Of a DNA stretch of 64,000 nt, positions 1-8,618 are shown piece after piece; within the stretch, counting starts at the first letter, position 1, and each line of letters starts with the position of its first letter. The position numbers and the translations under genes are program-made. Source of the stretch: Sphingomonadales bacterium UBA2369 (GTDB lineage Bacteria; Pseudomonadota; Alphaproteobacteria; Sphingomonadales; Sphingomonadaceae); NCBI GenBank assembly GCA_002344055.1, contig DDTH01000006.1, positions 597,037 to 661,036 of the forward strand, written 5' to 3'. The notes under the pieces are model-generated. The model had not been told where the DNA came from, ran no database searches, and saw nothing but the letters and a program-made list of their open reading frames with translations.

Positions 1-2367
1 CTTGCCGTTCACCTGCACCGCGATCGTGACTTCGTCCTCGACCAGCAAGGCGGGGTCCGCTTGCGGCCAGGCCGCATCGGCGATCAGGCCCGCCTCCCCC
101 CGCGCGCGCCAGGCTTCCTCGGCAATGTGCGGTGCCATCGGCGCCACCAGCTTCAGCATCGTCAGCGCGGCTTCGCTCCGCGACGCGGACGGCGCGGCCT
201 TCTCGATCGCGCTCGCCAGCTCGTAGAGGTTCGCCACCGCCTTGTTGAAGGCCAGCGACTCGATGTTCGCGCCGACGGCGGCGATGGTTTGGTGCAGTTT
301 GCGGTCGAGCGCCGCGTTCCGGCCTTCCCCGCCTTCCGCCCCGGCGATCCGCCACAACCTCTGCACGAAGCGCCACGCGCCCTCGATCCCGGCCTCGCTC
401 CACTCCAGGTCGCGCTCAGGCGGCGAATCAGACAGCATGAACCAGCGCACCGCGTCCGCGCCATATTGGTCGACGATCGGCTCCGGATCGACCGTGTTGC
501 GCTTGGACTTGGACATCTTCTCGATGCGGCCGGTCTCCGCGACCGTGCCCGTGGCGATCTCGACAAGACCGCCTGCGCCCACCTCGACCTCGGTCGGCGA
601 CAGCCAGCGGCCGTCCAGCGACTTATAGGTCTCGTGCGTCACCATCCCTTGCGTGAACAGGCCGGCAAACGGCTCCGCCACGTCAATCTGCCCGATCCGC
701 TGCAGCGCCCGGGTCCAGAAGCGGGCGTAGAGCAGGTGCAGGATCGCATGCTCCACCCCGCCAATATATTGATCGACCGGCAGCCAGTGCGCCGCCACCC
801 CCGGATCGAACGGCCGGTCCCCCGGCTGGCTGGCGAAGCGGATGAAATACCAGGAGGAATCGGCGAACGTGTCGAGCGTGTCGGTCTCACGCACCGCCGC
901 TTTGGCGCAGCTTGGGCAATCGACATGCTTCCACGTCGGATGGCGATCGAGCGGGTTGCCCGGCACGTCGAAGGTCACGTCTTCGGGCAGCACCACGGGC
1001 AGCTGATCGCGCGGCACCGGCACCGCGCCGCAGCCGGCGCAATGGATCACCGGGATCGGCGTGCCCCAATAACGCTGCCGCGACACGCCCCAGTCGCGCA
1101 GGCGCCATGCGACCGTACCTTCGCCCCAGCCTTCCGCCTCGGCCCGCGCGATCACCGCCGCCTTCGCGGTCTCGGTATCCTTACCGTCCAGGAAGCGCGA
1201 ATTGACCATCACGCCGTCGCCGCTCTCGGCCGCGTCGCCGATCGGTTGCTCCGCCTCCTCGGCTGAAGCCGCAACGACGCGCTGTATCTCCAGCCCATAT
1301 TTGGTCGCGAACTCATAATCGCGCTGATCGTGGCCCGGCACGCCGAACACGGCACCGCTGCCATAATCCATCAGCACGAAGTTCGCGATGAAGACCGGCA
1401 ATTCCCATTCGGGATCAAGCGGATGCACCGCTTCGCCAATCTCCAGGCCGAGCTTTTCCGCCGTCTCCAGCTCGGCCGCGGTCGTGCCGCCCTGTTTGCA
1501 TTTGGCGATGAAGGCCGCGACTTCCGGCGACCGGGCGGCATGATATTGCGCCAGCGGGTGATCCGGCGACACGGCGACGAAGCTTGCGCCGAAGATCGTG
1601 TCGGGCCGGGTGGTGAAGACCTCAATCTCCTTGATCCCGCCGCTTTCGGCCGCATCCAGCGCGAAGCGGAAGCGCATCCCCCGGCTCTTGCCGATCCAGT
1701 TTTCCTGCATCAGCCGGACCTTGTCCGGCCAGCGGTCCAGTTCCCCCAGACCGCCCAGCAGATCCTCGGCGAAATCGGTGATCTTCAGGAACCACTGGTT
1801 CAGCTTGCGCCGCTCGACCTCGGCACCCGAACGCCAGCCCTTGCCGTCGATCACCTGCTCGTTGGCGAGCACGGTCATGTCGACCGGGTCCCAATTGACC
1901 TCGCTCTCCTTGCGATAGACCAGGCCGGCGGCGAGCATGTCGAGGAACAGGGCCTGTTCATGCCCGTAATAGTCCGGATCACAGGTCGCGAGCTCGCGGC
2001 TCCAGTCCAGAGCGAAGCCCAGCCGCTTCAGCTGCGCCCGCATCGTCGCGATATTGTCCCAGGTCCAGGCGCCGGGATGGACCTTGCGCTCCATCGCCGC
2101 ATTCTCGGCCGGCATGCCGAATGCGTCCCACCCCATCGGGTGGAGCACTTCATAGCCGTTCATCCGCCGGTAGCGGGCGAGCACGTCGCCCATCGTGTAA
2201 TTGCGGACATGGCCCATGTGGATGCGCCCCGAAGGATAGGGGAACATCTCGAGGATATAGGCCTTGGGCTTCGGCGAATCGTCCTGGGCGCGGAACGTAC
2301 CCGCTTGTTCCCAGACCTGCTGCCAATGCGCGTCGGCCGTGAGTGGATTGAAACGCGACGCGGTCAT
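1..2367 (-). CDS. leuS: Leucyl-tRNA synthetase (3' end beyond window)
   Basis: Charges tRNA-Leu with leucine in the cytoplasm. 789 codons are visible from the ATG at 2367; the C-terminus runs off the left edge. The class I signature HMGH is at residues 50-53 (after YPSGRI) and the KMSKS loop at about 617-621, followed by KRNTV. The editing-domain region with a GTTAAELE-type stretch lies between. The last visible residues are VQVNGK, which in this family sits near the C-terminus, so perhaps 40-50 residues are missing. The start begins MTASRFNPL, typical of alphaproteobacterial LeuRS. The DUF3576 lipoprotein gene lies 28 bp upstream on the same strand, so the two are probably co-transcribed. 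Confidence 0.97.
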   Translation of the reverse strand, partial: MTASRFNPLTADAHWQQVWEQAGTFRAQDDSPKPKAYILEMFPYPSGRIHMGHVRNYTMGDVLARYRRMNGYEVLHPMGWDAFGMPAENAAMERKVHPGAWTWDNIATMRAQLKRLGFALDWSRELATCDPDYYGHEQALFLDMLAAGLVYRKESEVNWDPVDMTVLANEQVIDGKGWRSGAEVERRKLNQWFLKITDFAEDLLGGLGELDRWPDKVRLMQENWIGKSRGMRFRFALDAAESGGIKEIEVFTTRPDTIFGASFVAVSPDHPLAQYHAARSPEVAAFIAKCKQGGTTAAELETAEKLGLEIGEAVHPLDPEWELPVFIANFVLMDYGSGAVFGVPGHDQRDYEFATKYGLEIQRVVAASAEEAEQPIGDAAESGDGVMVNSRFLDGKDTETAKAAVIARAEAEGWGEGTVAWRLRDWGVSRQRYWGTPIPVIHCAGCGAVPVPRDQLPVVLPEDVTFDVPGNPLDRHPTWKHVDCPSCAKAAVRETDTLDTFADSSWYFIRFASQPGDRPFDPGVAAHWLPVDQYIGGVEHAILHLLYARFWTRALQRIGQIDVAEPFAGLFTQGMVTHETYKSLDGRWLSPTEVEVGAGGLVEIATGTVAETGRIEKMSKSKRNTVDPEPIVDQYGADAVRWFMLSDSPPERDLEWSEAGIEGAWRFVQRLWRIAGAEGGEGRNAALDRKLHQTIAAVGANIESLAFNKAVANLYELASAIEKAAPSASRSEAALTMLKLVAPMAPHIAEEAWRARGEAGLIADAAWPQADPALLVEDEVTIAVQVNGK

Positions 2368-2395
2368 GGCCCGAACGACAATAAGAGGGGGTGGA

Positions 2396-2830
2396 TCAGC
2401 TCGCGCCGGCGCCGCGGCGCAGGTCGCGGGCGCGGGTCAGGATGATTTCCTCGAGCCGCTGCACGGTGGCGGCGGTGACGGGGGCATCGACCCATTGGCC
2501 GTTCTGCAGGCGCTGGCGGGCGGCGCTGACACGCAGCGCATCGGCGCGCAGGGCGGAATCGAGGATCGCCACCGACACGCGGATGCGGTCGGTCGGGTCG
2601 GCCGGATTCACATACCATTCGGTGATGATCACGCCGCCGGCCGAATCGCTCTGCGCCAACGGGGCGAAGGAGACGGTGTCGAGCGCGGCGCGCCACAGAT
2701 AGGAATTCACCCCGATCTGGGTCATCGTCGCCGGCGGGATGCGCGCGGCGGCGGAGCGCTGGCCGCCGCCACAGGCCGCGAGCGAGGCGGCGCCGGCAAG
2801 AACCAGGCCGAGCGTGGACAGGCGAACCAT
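2396..2830 (-). CDS. DUF3576-family lipoprotein
   Basis: 144 residues. A short hydrophobic signal ends in a lipobox (SLAAC, Cys at residue 20), so the protein is probably lipidated and envelope-anchored. The rest has the look of the DUF3576 family often found beside leuS in alphaproteobacteria; its function is unknown. I chose the ATG at 2830 over a TTG seven codons upstream because AAGGA lies 8 bases before it and because that start gives a clean signal peptide. Upstream is a plausible sigma-70 promoter. It precedes leuS by 28 bp. Confidence 0.85.
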   Translation of the reverse strand: MVRLSTLGLVLAGAASLAACGGGQRSAAARIPPATMTQIGVNSYLWRAALDTVSFAPLAQSDSAGGVIITEWYVNPADPTDRIRVSVAILDSALRADALRVSAARQRLQNGQWVDAPVTAATVQRLEEIILTRARDLRRGAGAS

Positions 2831-2870
2831 GTGTAATGTCCTTAGAAGCAACTATGACGGGTCGAAGGCC

Positions 2871-2898
2871 GTTATAGGCGGGCCGGCGCGGGCGGCAA
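2871..2898 (-). promoter_or_regulatory. Putative promoter of the DUF3576-leuS unit
   Basis: On the minus strand TTGCCG (2898-2893) and TATAAC (2876-2871) are separated by 16 bases. The -10 box ends about 40 bases before the DUF3576 ATG. This is pattern matching only. Confidence 0.4.
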
Positions 2899-3050
2899 GC
2901 CTCATAAGGAGGCCGGTGATTCCGCTCCCGGGGCGGGGCGATTGTGGAGAACGTGCAACAACCGGAATGATTCCGGCGACACCTGTGGCACCAACGCTGG
3001 AATGAATCGCTTATAGCGCCTAGATTGGCCGTTCACGGGAGAGGTGCGCG

Positions 3051-3785
3051 TTGAACAAGGCATTGGCATTCGGGATCGCAGGCGGCGCTTCGCTGCTCGC
3101 TCTCGCTATGGCGATGCCCGGCGAAGGCGTGGCGCAGCGCGCCGGTGCGACTCGCACTGCTCAACCCGCTTCCGAACGAGTCGTCGGCTCCTTCACGCCG
3201 GCTGTGCGCGACCCGCGCCTGGCGGCGGAACTCGCGCGCCGCAGCGCTGCTTCCAGCTTCCAGTTCACCCCGGCAACCACGCAGGCCGATCGCAATCGCG
3301 CCGTCCGGGTCGCCGTGCGCGTCCGCCCGGGCGTGTCCGCGCCGGAAAGCGCGCGGCCGCTCATGCCGGGCGCCTCGGCTTCGGTCGAATCGTCCTCGGG
3401 CACGGCGATTACGCCCAGCACCTATAATCTCGGCGTCGCGGTCGGCTGGCGCCGCTTCGCCATTACTGGCGATACGTCGAGCATGACCGGCGGCATCGGC
3501 GGCGGCAGCCGCGAGCGTGCCCGTGTCGGCGTGGATTATCGTCCGGGTTCGCGCATGACCGCGCGCGTGCAGGTCGAGGCCGAGCAGGCCGAAGGCGTGC
3601 AGCGCATCGTCGGCGACGATCGCGCCGTGGCGCTCGATGTCGGCGGGTCCTATTCGATCGCGCGGGGCATCGATGTCACCGGCGGCGTCCGCTATCGCGT
3701 CTCCCGCGACCGGATCGAACCGCTCGCCCGCGACGAGCGGCAGGACAGCCAGGCCGTCTACGTCGGCACCGCGATCCGCTTCTAG
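3051..3785 (+). CDS. Exported protein, possibly a small outer-membrane barrel
   Basis: 244 residues, no family recognised. A TTG start is preceded by GGGAGAGG. The N-terminus has a hydrophobic signal-like segment (residues about 5-22) and likely cleavage near VAQR. Residues 25-100 are Ala/Arg rich and look disordered. From about 125 onward the pattern alternates (NLGVAVGWRRFAI, ARVGVDYRPG, ARVQVEAEQAEG, ALDVGGSYSIARG, VTGGVRYRVSRD) and the protein ends YVGTAIRF with a terminal Phe, which resembles outer-membrane beta-strands. Envelope location is an inference; I cannot assign a function. It is transcribed divergently from the DUF3576 gene across a 220 bp gap. Confidence 0.7.
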   Translation: MNKALAFGIAGGASLLALAMAMPGEGVAQRAGATRTAQPASERVVGSFTPAVRDPRLAAELARRSAASSFQFTPATTQADRNRAVRVAVRVRPGVSAPESARPLMPGASASVESSSGTAITPSTYNLGVAVGWRRFAITGDTSSMTGGIGGGSRERARVGVDYRPGSRMTARVQVEAEQAEGVQRIVGDDRAVALDVGGSYSIARGIDVTGGVRYRVSRDRIEPLARDERQDSQAVYVGTAIRF

Positions 3786-3822
3786 GCGCGCATTTGCGAG
3801 GCGGGGTTAACGACCGCCGAAG

Positions 3823-4344
3823 CTACAACCAAGCGTCCACCGCGCCCCAGCCATAGGCCCCGCGGCGCAGCGCTTCCGGCGCGTTTTCCGGCGTCATCCC
3901 ACCCAGCGCGATCACCGGCAGCTTTGTCTCCGCCACCAGTGTCGCGAATCGGTCGATGCCGAGCGTCGTTCCGCCCGGATGAGAGCGTGTCGGATGTACC
4001 GGCGCCAGGAACAACAGATCCGCGCCCAGGTCTTCCGCCCGCCGAATCTCTGTCACATCGTGCACTGACGCGCTGTGCAGGCCGGGTCCTTCGCCCCAGC
4101 CATGCCATCCGTCGGCACCCCATGATCTCGCCAGCTCGGCAGGACCCGCCAGCAGTAGCGCGCGATCGCTCCCCGCCCGCCGAACCGCATCGAACAATGT
4201 GCGCCGCTGGCCTTCCGCCAGGCTGTAGTGGCGGAACAGGATGCCGGCATTGGCGGGCAGGCGGCCCACTGCCGGCAACAGGCGCTCTCCTTGCCGTTCG
4301 TCGGTCACAAGCCACAGGCGGGGCAGAGATTGGCGCGCGTCCAT
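3823..4344 (-). CDS. Thiamine-phosphate synthase-like (ThiE/TenI fold) protein, probably degenerate
   Basis: 173 residues. The TIM-barrel family is recognised from LWLVTDERQ near the start, GADLLFLAPVHPT in the middle, and the phosphate-binding region LPVIALGGMTPENA near the end. ThiE normally has a QLR.K motif that binds the pyrimidine pyrophosphate. Here the matching place reads ILFRHYSLAEGQ, so the substrate-binding Arg/Lys pair appears lost. The protein is also shorter than typical ThiE (about 210). It may be a TenI-like or repurposed paralog. I took the ATG at 4344; a longer frame would run across the start of the divergent yggS, only 21 bp away. Confidence 0.75.
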   Translation of the reverse strand: MDARQSLPRLWLVTDERQGERLLPAVGRLPANAGILFRHYSLAEGQRRTLFDAVRRAGSDRALLLAGPAELARSWGADGWHGWGEGPGLHSASVHDVTEIRRAEDLGADLLFLAPVHPTRSHPGGTTLGIDRFATLVAETKLPVIALGGMTPENAPEALRRGAYGWGAVDAWL

Positions 4345-4365
4345 GCCGCTCTTATAGCCGCCCGC

Positions 4366-5052
4366 ATGACCCCTGCATCCGCCGAACAACGCCTAGCCCA
4401 GGTCTACGACGACATCGCCCGCTCCGCCCGGCTCGCGCGCCGCTCCCCTGACGAGATCACCCTGATCGCCGTTTCCAAGACCCAGGAATCCGACGCGATC
4501 CGGCCCCTGCTCGAAGCCGGCCATCGCGATTTCGGCGAGAATCGGGTCCAGGAGGCCGCCACCAAATGGTCGGCGCTGAAGGCGGACTATCCGGATGTGC
4601 GTCTTCACCTCGTCGGTCAGCTTCAGTCGAACAAGGCTGGAGAGGCGGTGGCATTGTTCGACGCGATCCATTCGGTTGATCGTCCTTCGCTGGTTGACGC
4701 GATCGCGCAGGCGATTGAGCAGTCGGGCCGCGCCCCCGCCTGCTTCATCCAGGTCAATCTGGCCGACGAGGAGCAGAAAGGCGGCTGCCCGGTCGCCGCT
4801 CTGCCCGCTCTGCTCGATCACGCCCGCGATGCCGGATTGCGGATCGCCGGCTTGATGTGCCTTCCCCCAGCCGATCTCGAGCCTGCCCCCTGGTTCGCCT
4901 TGCTCGCCGAGCTTGCCGGGCGCCATGACGTCACTGGCCTCAGCATGGGCATGTCGGGCGACTATGAGACGGCCGTGACGATCGGCGCGACTCATGTCAG
5001 GATTGGCACGGCGCTCTTCGGGGAAAGGGGATCGGGGGATGTCCGAACATGA
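4366..5052 (+). CDS. PLP homeostasis protein, YggS/PROSC family
   Basis: 228 residues. This alanine-racemase-like barrel binds pyridoxal 5'-phosphate and buffers its level without known catalysis. Visible motifs are the PLP-lysine region LIAVSKTQ, the signature DFGENRVQEA, HLVGQLQSNK, IQVNLADEEQKGG and the C-terminal SMGMSGDYETAV followed by VRIGTALFGER, all characteristic. The ATG at 4366 gives the normal length; no strong Shine-Dalgarno is seen. Its last 14 bases overlap the zinc-ribbon gene. It diverges from the ThiE-like gene with 21 bp between start codons. Confidence 0.93.
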   Translation: MTPASAEQRLAQVYDDIARSARLARRSPDEITLIAVSKTQESDAIRPLLEAGHRDFGENRVQEAATKWSALKADYPDVRLHLVGQLQSNKAGEAVALFDAIHSVDRPSLVDAIAQAIEQSGRAPACFIQVNLADEEQKGGCPVAALPALLDHARDAGLRIAGLMCLPPADLEPAPWFALLAELAGRHDVTGLSMGMSGDYETAVTIGATHVRIGTALFGERGSGDVRT

Positions 5053-5404
5053 ATTGAGCCGGACGCAGCGCCTGTTCACGCGGCTGGTCGATGCGCCGAC
5101 CGCAGCGGCGATGGAGGCGCATTCGCGGGCCTGGCTCGTCCGCTGCCTGAATTGCAGCCACGCCCGCTCGATCTGGGAGCTTGGCGGCATCCGCTACAAG
5201 GCCGCCGGCAACGCGCTGACCCGGATGAATTGCCCGAGCTGCGGCAAGACCGGCGCCCACCGGCTCGAGAAAGCGGAGAGTTTCCCGACCAACAATGTGC
5301 CCGCCGGTTCGCTCTGGCGCGCGATCATCCTCGTGACTTTCGTCACCATGCTGGTGCTCGCGGCGATCGTGCTGTCGATCCTCTGGGCGGTGGGCGTGCT
5401 CTGA
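5039..5404 (+). CDS. Zinc-ribbon membrane protein, unknown function
   Basis: 121 residues. Two CxxC pairs (RCLNCSHA near residue 36 and MNCPSCGK near residue 64) form a likely zinc ribbon. One C-terminal hydrophobic segment (about 93-118, IILVTFVTMLVLAAIVL) would place it in the inner membrane with the zinc ribbon in the cytoplasm. The gene overlaps the end of yggS by 14 bases. The chosen ATG at 5039 is preceded by GGGGAAAGGGGATCGGGG, a purine-rich ribosome site. I do not recognise a characterised homolog. It converges on ribA, whose stop lies 4 bp away. Confidence 0.75.
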   Translation: MSEHELSRTQRLFTRLVDAPTAAAMEAHSRAWLVRCLNCSHARSIWELGGIRYKAAGNALTRMNCPSCGKTGAHRLEKAESFPTNNVPAGSLWRAIILVTFVTMLVLAAIVLSILWAVGVL

Positions 5405-5408
5405 TCAA

Positions 5409-6452
5409 TCAGAGCTGATGGCCGCTCCGGTCGCGCTTGGTGTCCAGATAGGCCTGGTTGTGCGGATTGGCGCCGGCCTGCAGCGGAACCCGCTCCGCCA
5501 CCGTCACGCCAAGTTCGGCCAATGCAGCCGCCTTGCGCGGATTATTGGTCAGCAGCCGCACTTCATTCTGCCCCAGCGCCCCGAGCATCCGCGCCGCCAC
5601 CGAAAAGTCCCGCTCATCGTCGTCGAAGCCGAGCCGGACATTGGCGTCGACCGTGTCGAACCCCTGATCCTGCAAAGCATAAGCGCGCAATTTGTTGATC
5701 AGGCCGATCCCGCGCCCTTCCTGACGCAGGTAGAGGAGTATCCCCCAGCCCGCCGCCGCGATCCGGTCGAGCGCGGCGTCGAGCTGCGGCCCGCAATCGC
5801 ATTTCAGCGATCCGAACACGTCGCCGGTCAGGCACTCGCTATGGATGCGAACCAGCGGCGGCGCCCCGTTCGGCGCGCCGATGATCAAAGCGACATGTTC
5901 GCCGGGATCCTCCTCCGCCCGGAAGGCGACGATCTCGCTGGCTGCGTCGTGCCGGTTCGGCAGGCGCGCCCGCGACACGATCCGCACGGACCCCTGGCCG
6001 AAGCCGGCAATCGCTGCCGCGCTCAGCCGGACCGCCGGGTCTTCGGCCTGCCCGACGAACAATGCCGGCAGCAGTCCTGCGAGGCGCGCCAGCCGTAACG
6101 CCGCGAGGGCTGCGTTATCGTCCGCGACCGGCAGTGTCGTGAACGGCCCTTTCAGCGGATTGGCGAGATCGAAGGCGGGGTCGGCTATGGCCACGGCCTC
6201 CGCCAGCCCCACCCAGGGCGCCCGCGTGATCATCACCGGCGCGTTCGGCGTGCCGTCGCGTTGGTTGGCGAGCTTCAGCGTTGCCGCGCGATTGCCGGCA
6301 ATCAGGATATCGGCGCGCCGCGCGGCGTCCAGCCGTGCCAGGCCCGAATCGTCCGCCGTCTCGACTGCGAGCAATCCCATGCCGTCAATCTCGACCGGCC
6401 AGCCCCGTCGCAGCGCGTCGATCGCCCGCGCAACGTCCCGAGGGTCGCTCAA
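5409..6452 (-). CDS. ribA: GTP cyclohydrolase II with a degenerate RibB-like N-terminal domain
   Basis: 347 residues. Converts GTP to 2,5-diamino-6-ribosylamino-pyrimidinone phosphate, the first step of riboflavin synthesis. The C-terminal half is intact: the zinc site HSECLTGDVFGSLKCDCG (about 204-221), RQEGRGIGL (about 243-251), and TNNPRK near the end. The first 150 residues align in shape with DHBP synthase, but where RibB has the acidic DRENEGD catalytic motif this protein reads DGMGLLAVETADD, so that activity is probably lost. A separate RibB is then needed elsewhere. I placed the start at the TTG whose last bases overlap the xth stop (TTGA); a longer frame would start inside xth. Confidence 0.9.
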   Translation of the reverse strand: MSDPRDVARAIDALRRGWPVEIDGMGLLAVETADDSGLARLDAARRADILIAGNRAATLKLANQRDGTPNAPVMITRAPWVGLAEAVAIADPAFDLANPLKGPFTTLPVADDNAALAALRLARLAGLLPALFVGQAEDPAVRLSAAAIAGFGQGSVRIVSRARLPNRHDAASEIVAFRAEEDPGEHVALIIGAPNGAPPLVRIHSECLTGDVFGSLKCDCGPQLDAALDRIAAAGWGILLYLRQEGRGIGLINKLRAYALQDQGFDTVDANVRLGFDDDERDFSVAARMLGALGQNEVRLLTNNPRKAAALAELGVTVAERVPLQAGANPHNQAYLDTKRDRSGHQL

Positions 6453-7243
6453 AGGCGGAATTCCGTCACCAGCGGCACATGGTCGGAGGGGCGTTCCCAA
6501 TTGCGGCACGGTTCATGGACAACATGCGCGACGGCCTGCGCGGCGACATCGCCGGTCGCCCACATATGGTCGAGCCGCCGGCCGCGGTCGTTCTTGGTCC
6601 AGTCGGGCGAGCGATAGCTCCACCAGGTGTGCAGCCGCTGCGGCGCCGGATGGAAATGACGGCCGAGATCGGTCCAGTCATTGCTCGCCTGCAATGCCGT
6701 CAGCGCTTCGACCTCGATCGGCGTATGGCTGACGACGTTCAGCAGCTGCTTGTGGCTCCATACGTCGCATTCCAGCGGCGCGACGTTGAAATCGCCGACC
6801 ATGATCGTCGGACAGGTCACCGTTTCCGACCAGCGCGTCATCCGCTCGATGAAATCCAGCTTCTGGCCGAACTTCGGATTGAGGTCGCGGTCCGGAATGT
6901 CGCCACCGGCGGGCACATAGACATTCTCGAGCCGAATGCCGTTCTCCAGCCGCACGCCGATATGCCGCGCCTCGCCATTGGCCTGCCAGTCGAAGCGCAA
7001 TTCCTCGCGCATCGGAATGCGGCTCAATGTCGCCACGCCATGATGCATGCGCTGCCCGGACAGCAGGATATGCTTGTAGCCCAGCCGGCGGAACATCTCG
7101 GCCGGGAACAGCGCGTCCTCAACCTTGGTCTCCTGGAGGCACAGTACGTCCGGCTGCTGCTCCTTAAGGAAGCGCTCGACGATCTCGATGCGCGCCCGCA
7201 CCGAATTGATGTTCCAGGAGGCGATTTTCAGGCTGTCGGACAT
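6449..7243 (-). CDS. xth: Exodeoxyribonuclease III (AP endonuclease)
   Basis: 264 residues, the usual length. Cuts abasic sites and has 3'-5' exonuclease activity in base excision repair. EEP-fold motifs are seen in order: ASWNINSVRAR (residues 8-18), LQETKV, GDFNVAPLE, and the C-terminal RRLDHMW and SDHVPL catalytic His region. The start ATG at 7243 begins MSDSLKIASW. It is followed directly by ribA (TTGA overlap) and preceded by a terminator hairpin that separates it from lolA. Confidence 0.95.
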   Translation of the reverse strand: MSDSLKIASWNINSVRARIEIVERFLKEQQPDVLCLQETKVEDALFPAEMFRRLGYKHILLSGQRMHHGVATLSRIPMREELRFDWQANGEARHIGVRLENGIRLENVYVPAGGDIPDRDLNPKFGQKLDFIERMTRWSETVTCPTIMVGDFNVAPLECDVWSHKQLLNVVSHTPIEVEALTALQASNDWTDLGRHFHPAPQRLHTWWSYRSPDWTKNDRGRRLDHMWATGDVAAQAVAHVVHEPCRNWERPSDHVPLVTEFRL

Positions 7244-7296
7244 TGCGGCGGATGTAGCGAGCGCACTCGCCGAAGTCGATGCGGGGGCATGTTAAA

Positions 7297-7330
7297 AGGC
7301 CCCCGCTCCGGGGGCGTGGAGCGGGGGCCT
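7297..7330 (-). terminator. Rho-independent terminator after lolA
   Basis: A perfect 13-bp inverted repeat (7297-7309 with 7318-7330, AGGCCCCCGCTCC and its complement) with an 8-base loop. On the minus strand it is followed by TTTTAAC. It lies downstream of lolA and upstream of xth, so it should end the lolA transcript. Confidence 0.75.
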
Positions 7331-7490
7331 ACCAAGCGTTGTTTCGACGCGAGGTCGATCGCGGGAGCCGGCCGGGCAACAGGGGGAAAACCCGATCGGC
7401 CCCTCGCAACCGATAGTGTGTTACTATGCTAGGGTTCCTGTCGCCCGGATGAACGGATCGTCAGGATTTGTATCGGCTCGTGTGCGCGAA

Positions 7491-8117
7491 CTAACGTCTC
7501 GGCCCGCGCTGCTGAACAGGCTGAAAGCGGAACAGGCTGTCCGCCACCGGCACGTTGAAGCGCTGTCCGGACAGCCGCACCTGCGTCTGGTTGTTCTGCG
7601 CGTCCACCGTGTTCCAGCCCTGCAGGCTCAGCCCGCCCGGCGCGCCGTTGACCTTGGCGAAGGCCAGGGTGATGCGGCCGAACTCGCGTCGGCGCGGGTC
7701 GCGCGCCTCGATCATCAGCGTGTTCGCATCGTCGCGGATCACGCGCGCGTAGCGTGACAGGTCGCGATTCGGATCGAGCAGCACGGACAGCGGCGAATCG
7801 CCGATCGGCCAGCTCTGCTGCTGGTTCACGTCATAGTCGAGGAAGTGCAGCCGCGATCCGTTGGCGACGATCAGCATGCGCGAACCGCGATATTCGAAGC
7901 GGATCTTGCCGGGGCGCTTGATCGACAAGGTGCCGGTCGTGGTGCGGCCGCGATGGTCGGTCTGGCTGAAATTGGCGGTCATGCTGGTGACTGCCCTCAA
8001 ATGCGACTGGACTGCGGACAGCCCGCCTTGTCCTTGGGCGATCGCGGGCGCCGGCAGCGCCACGGCGGCCAGACCGAGCGGCGCGGCCGTCAGCGCAAGC
8101 GCGCGAAAAAACGTCAT
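7491..8117 (-). CDS. lolA: Outer-membrane lipoprotein carrier protein LolA-type
   Basis: 208 residues. Periplasmic carrier that takes lipoproteins from the inner membrane Lol transporter to the outer membrane. A signal peptide covers about residues 1-28 (ending PAPAIAQ). The mature part shows the LolA pattern: MTANFSQTDHRGR, GTLSIKRPGKIRFEY, SRLHFLDYDVNQQQSWPI, then LSVLLDP. The ATG at 8117 was chosen because GGAG lies six bases upstream; an ATG four codons earlier has no spaced ribosome site. Its usual upstream neighbour ftsK is present but separated by the retropepsin pair. A strong hairpin ends the transcript. Confidence 0.9.
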   Translation of the reverse strand: MTFFRALALTAAPLGLAAVALPAPAIAQGQGGLSAVQSHLRAVTSMTANFSQTDHRGRTTTGTLSIKRPGKIRFEYRGSRMLIVANGSRLHFLDYDVNQQQSWPIGDSPLSVLLDPNRDLSRYARVIRDDANTLMIEARDPRRREFGRITLAFAKVNGAPGGLSLQGWNTVDAQNNQTQVRLSGQRFNVPVADSLFRFQPVQQRGPRR

Positions 8118-8198
8118 CTGGAACTCCATTCCAAAGCGAGATTGCGCCGGCAAATGCACCGGACCCCTTGAATGCCCCGTGAACTGGGCGGTTCCAAG

Positions 8199-8618
8199 TC
8201 ACCCGAAGGCGAGACGGCAACCGCCTTGACGCGTCATGCTGAACTCACACTGCCCCAGGATATCCATTCCAAGCAGCGCGTTGAACTCAAAAGCGTTAGC
8301 AAGCTCGATACCGATGACCTCGTCAAACACAAAAGGAAAGCTTGGTTTGGCAAGCCCCGCTTCGTCCGCGACGAGGCCAATCCGGAACGCGTATCGTTCC
8401 ACCTGTCCTTCGCCTTGAGCGGATCTTAGCGGGCGTTTGCCCAGCCCGGCCAGCCCGAGTTGCGCGGCAAGGCGGCGCGTTATGCCACTAATGGACGAAC
8501 CCGTGTCCAGAAGAGCGACAGCGTCGGCGCCAGTCAGGTCAGTCGCGGGGAAGGGCCGTAAAACCATCAGGGGTAAAAGGATGCGTCGACGTTCGCGGGT
8601 CCAGTCAATGACCAACAT
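8199..8618 (-). CDS. Retropepsin-like aspartic protease
   Basis: 139 residues. The catalytic motif ALLDTGSSISGI (Asp38-Thr-Gly) starts a single-domain aspartyl protease fold, and NALLGMDILGQCEF matches the conserved second half (hydrophobic-G-x-D-I-L). A single active-site Asp per chain implies a homodimer, as in retroviral proteases. There is no signal peptide or membrane anchor, so it should be cytoplasmic. No retroviral or transposon genes adjoin it. The start overlaps the end of the 83-residue gene by 14 bases, which makes a two-gene unit. Codons such as AAA, TTA and AGA are commoner than in the neighbours, suggesting transfer. The substrate is unknown. Confidence 0.82.
   Translation of the reverse strand: MLVIDWTRERRRILLPLMVLRPFPATDLTGADAVALLDTGSSISGITRRLAAQLGLAGLGKRPLRSAQGEGQVERYAFRIGLVADEAGLAKPSFPFVFDEVIGIELANAFEFNALLGMDILGQCEFSMTRQGGCRLAFG

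Noticed and set aside
61..2445. Open frames on the + strand across leuS
   Set aside because: They are antisense to intact leuS, which has all class I motifs.
8199..8618. Retroelement suggested by the retropepsin-like protease
   Set aside because: No reverse transcriptase, integrase or long terminal repeat is nearby; the fold is common in bacteria as a stand-alone gene.
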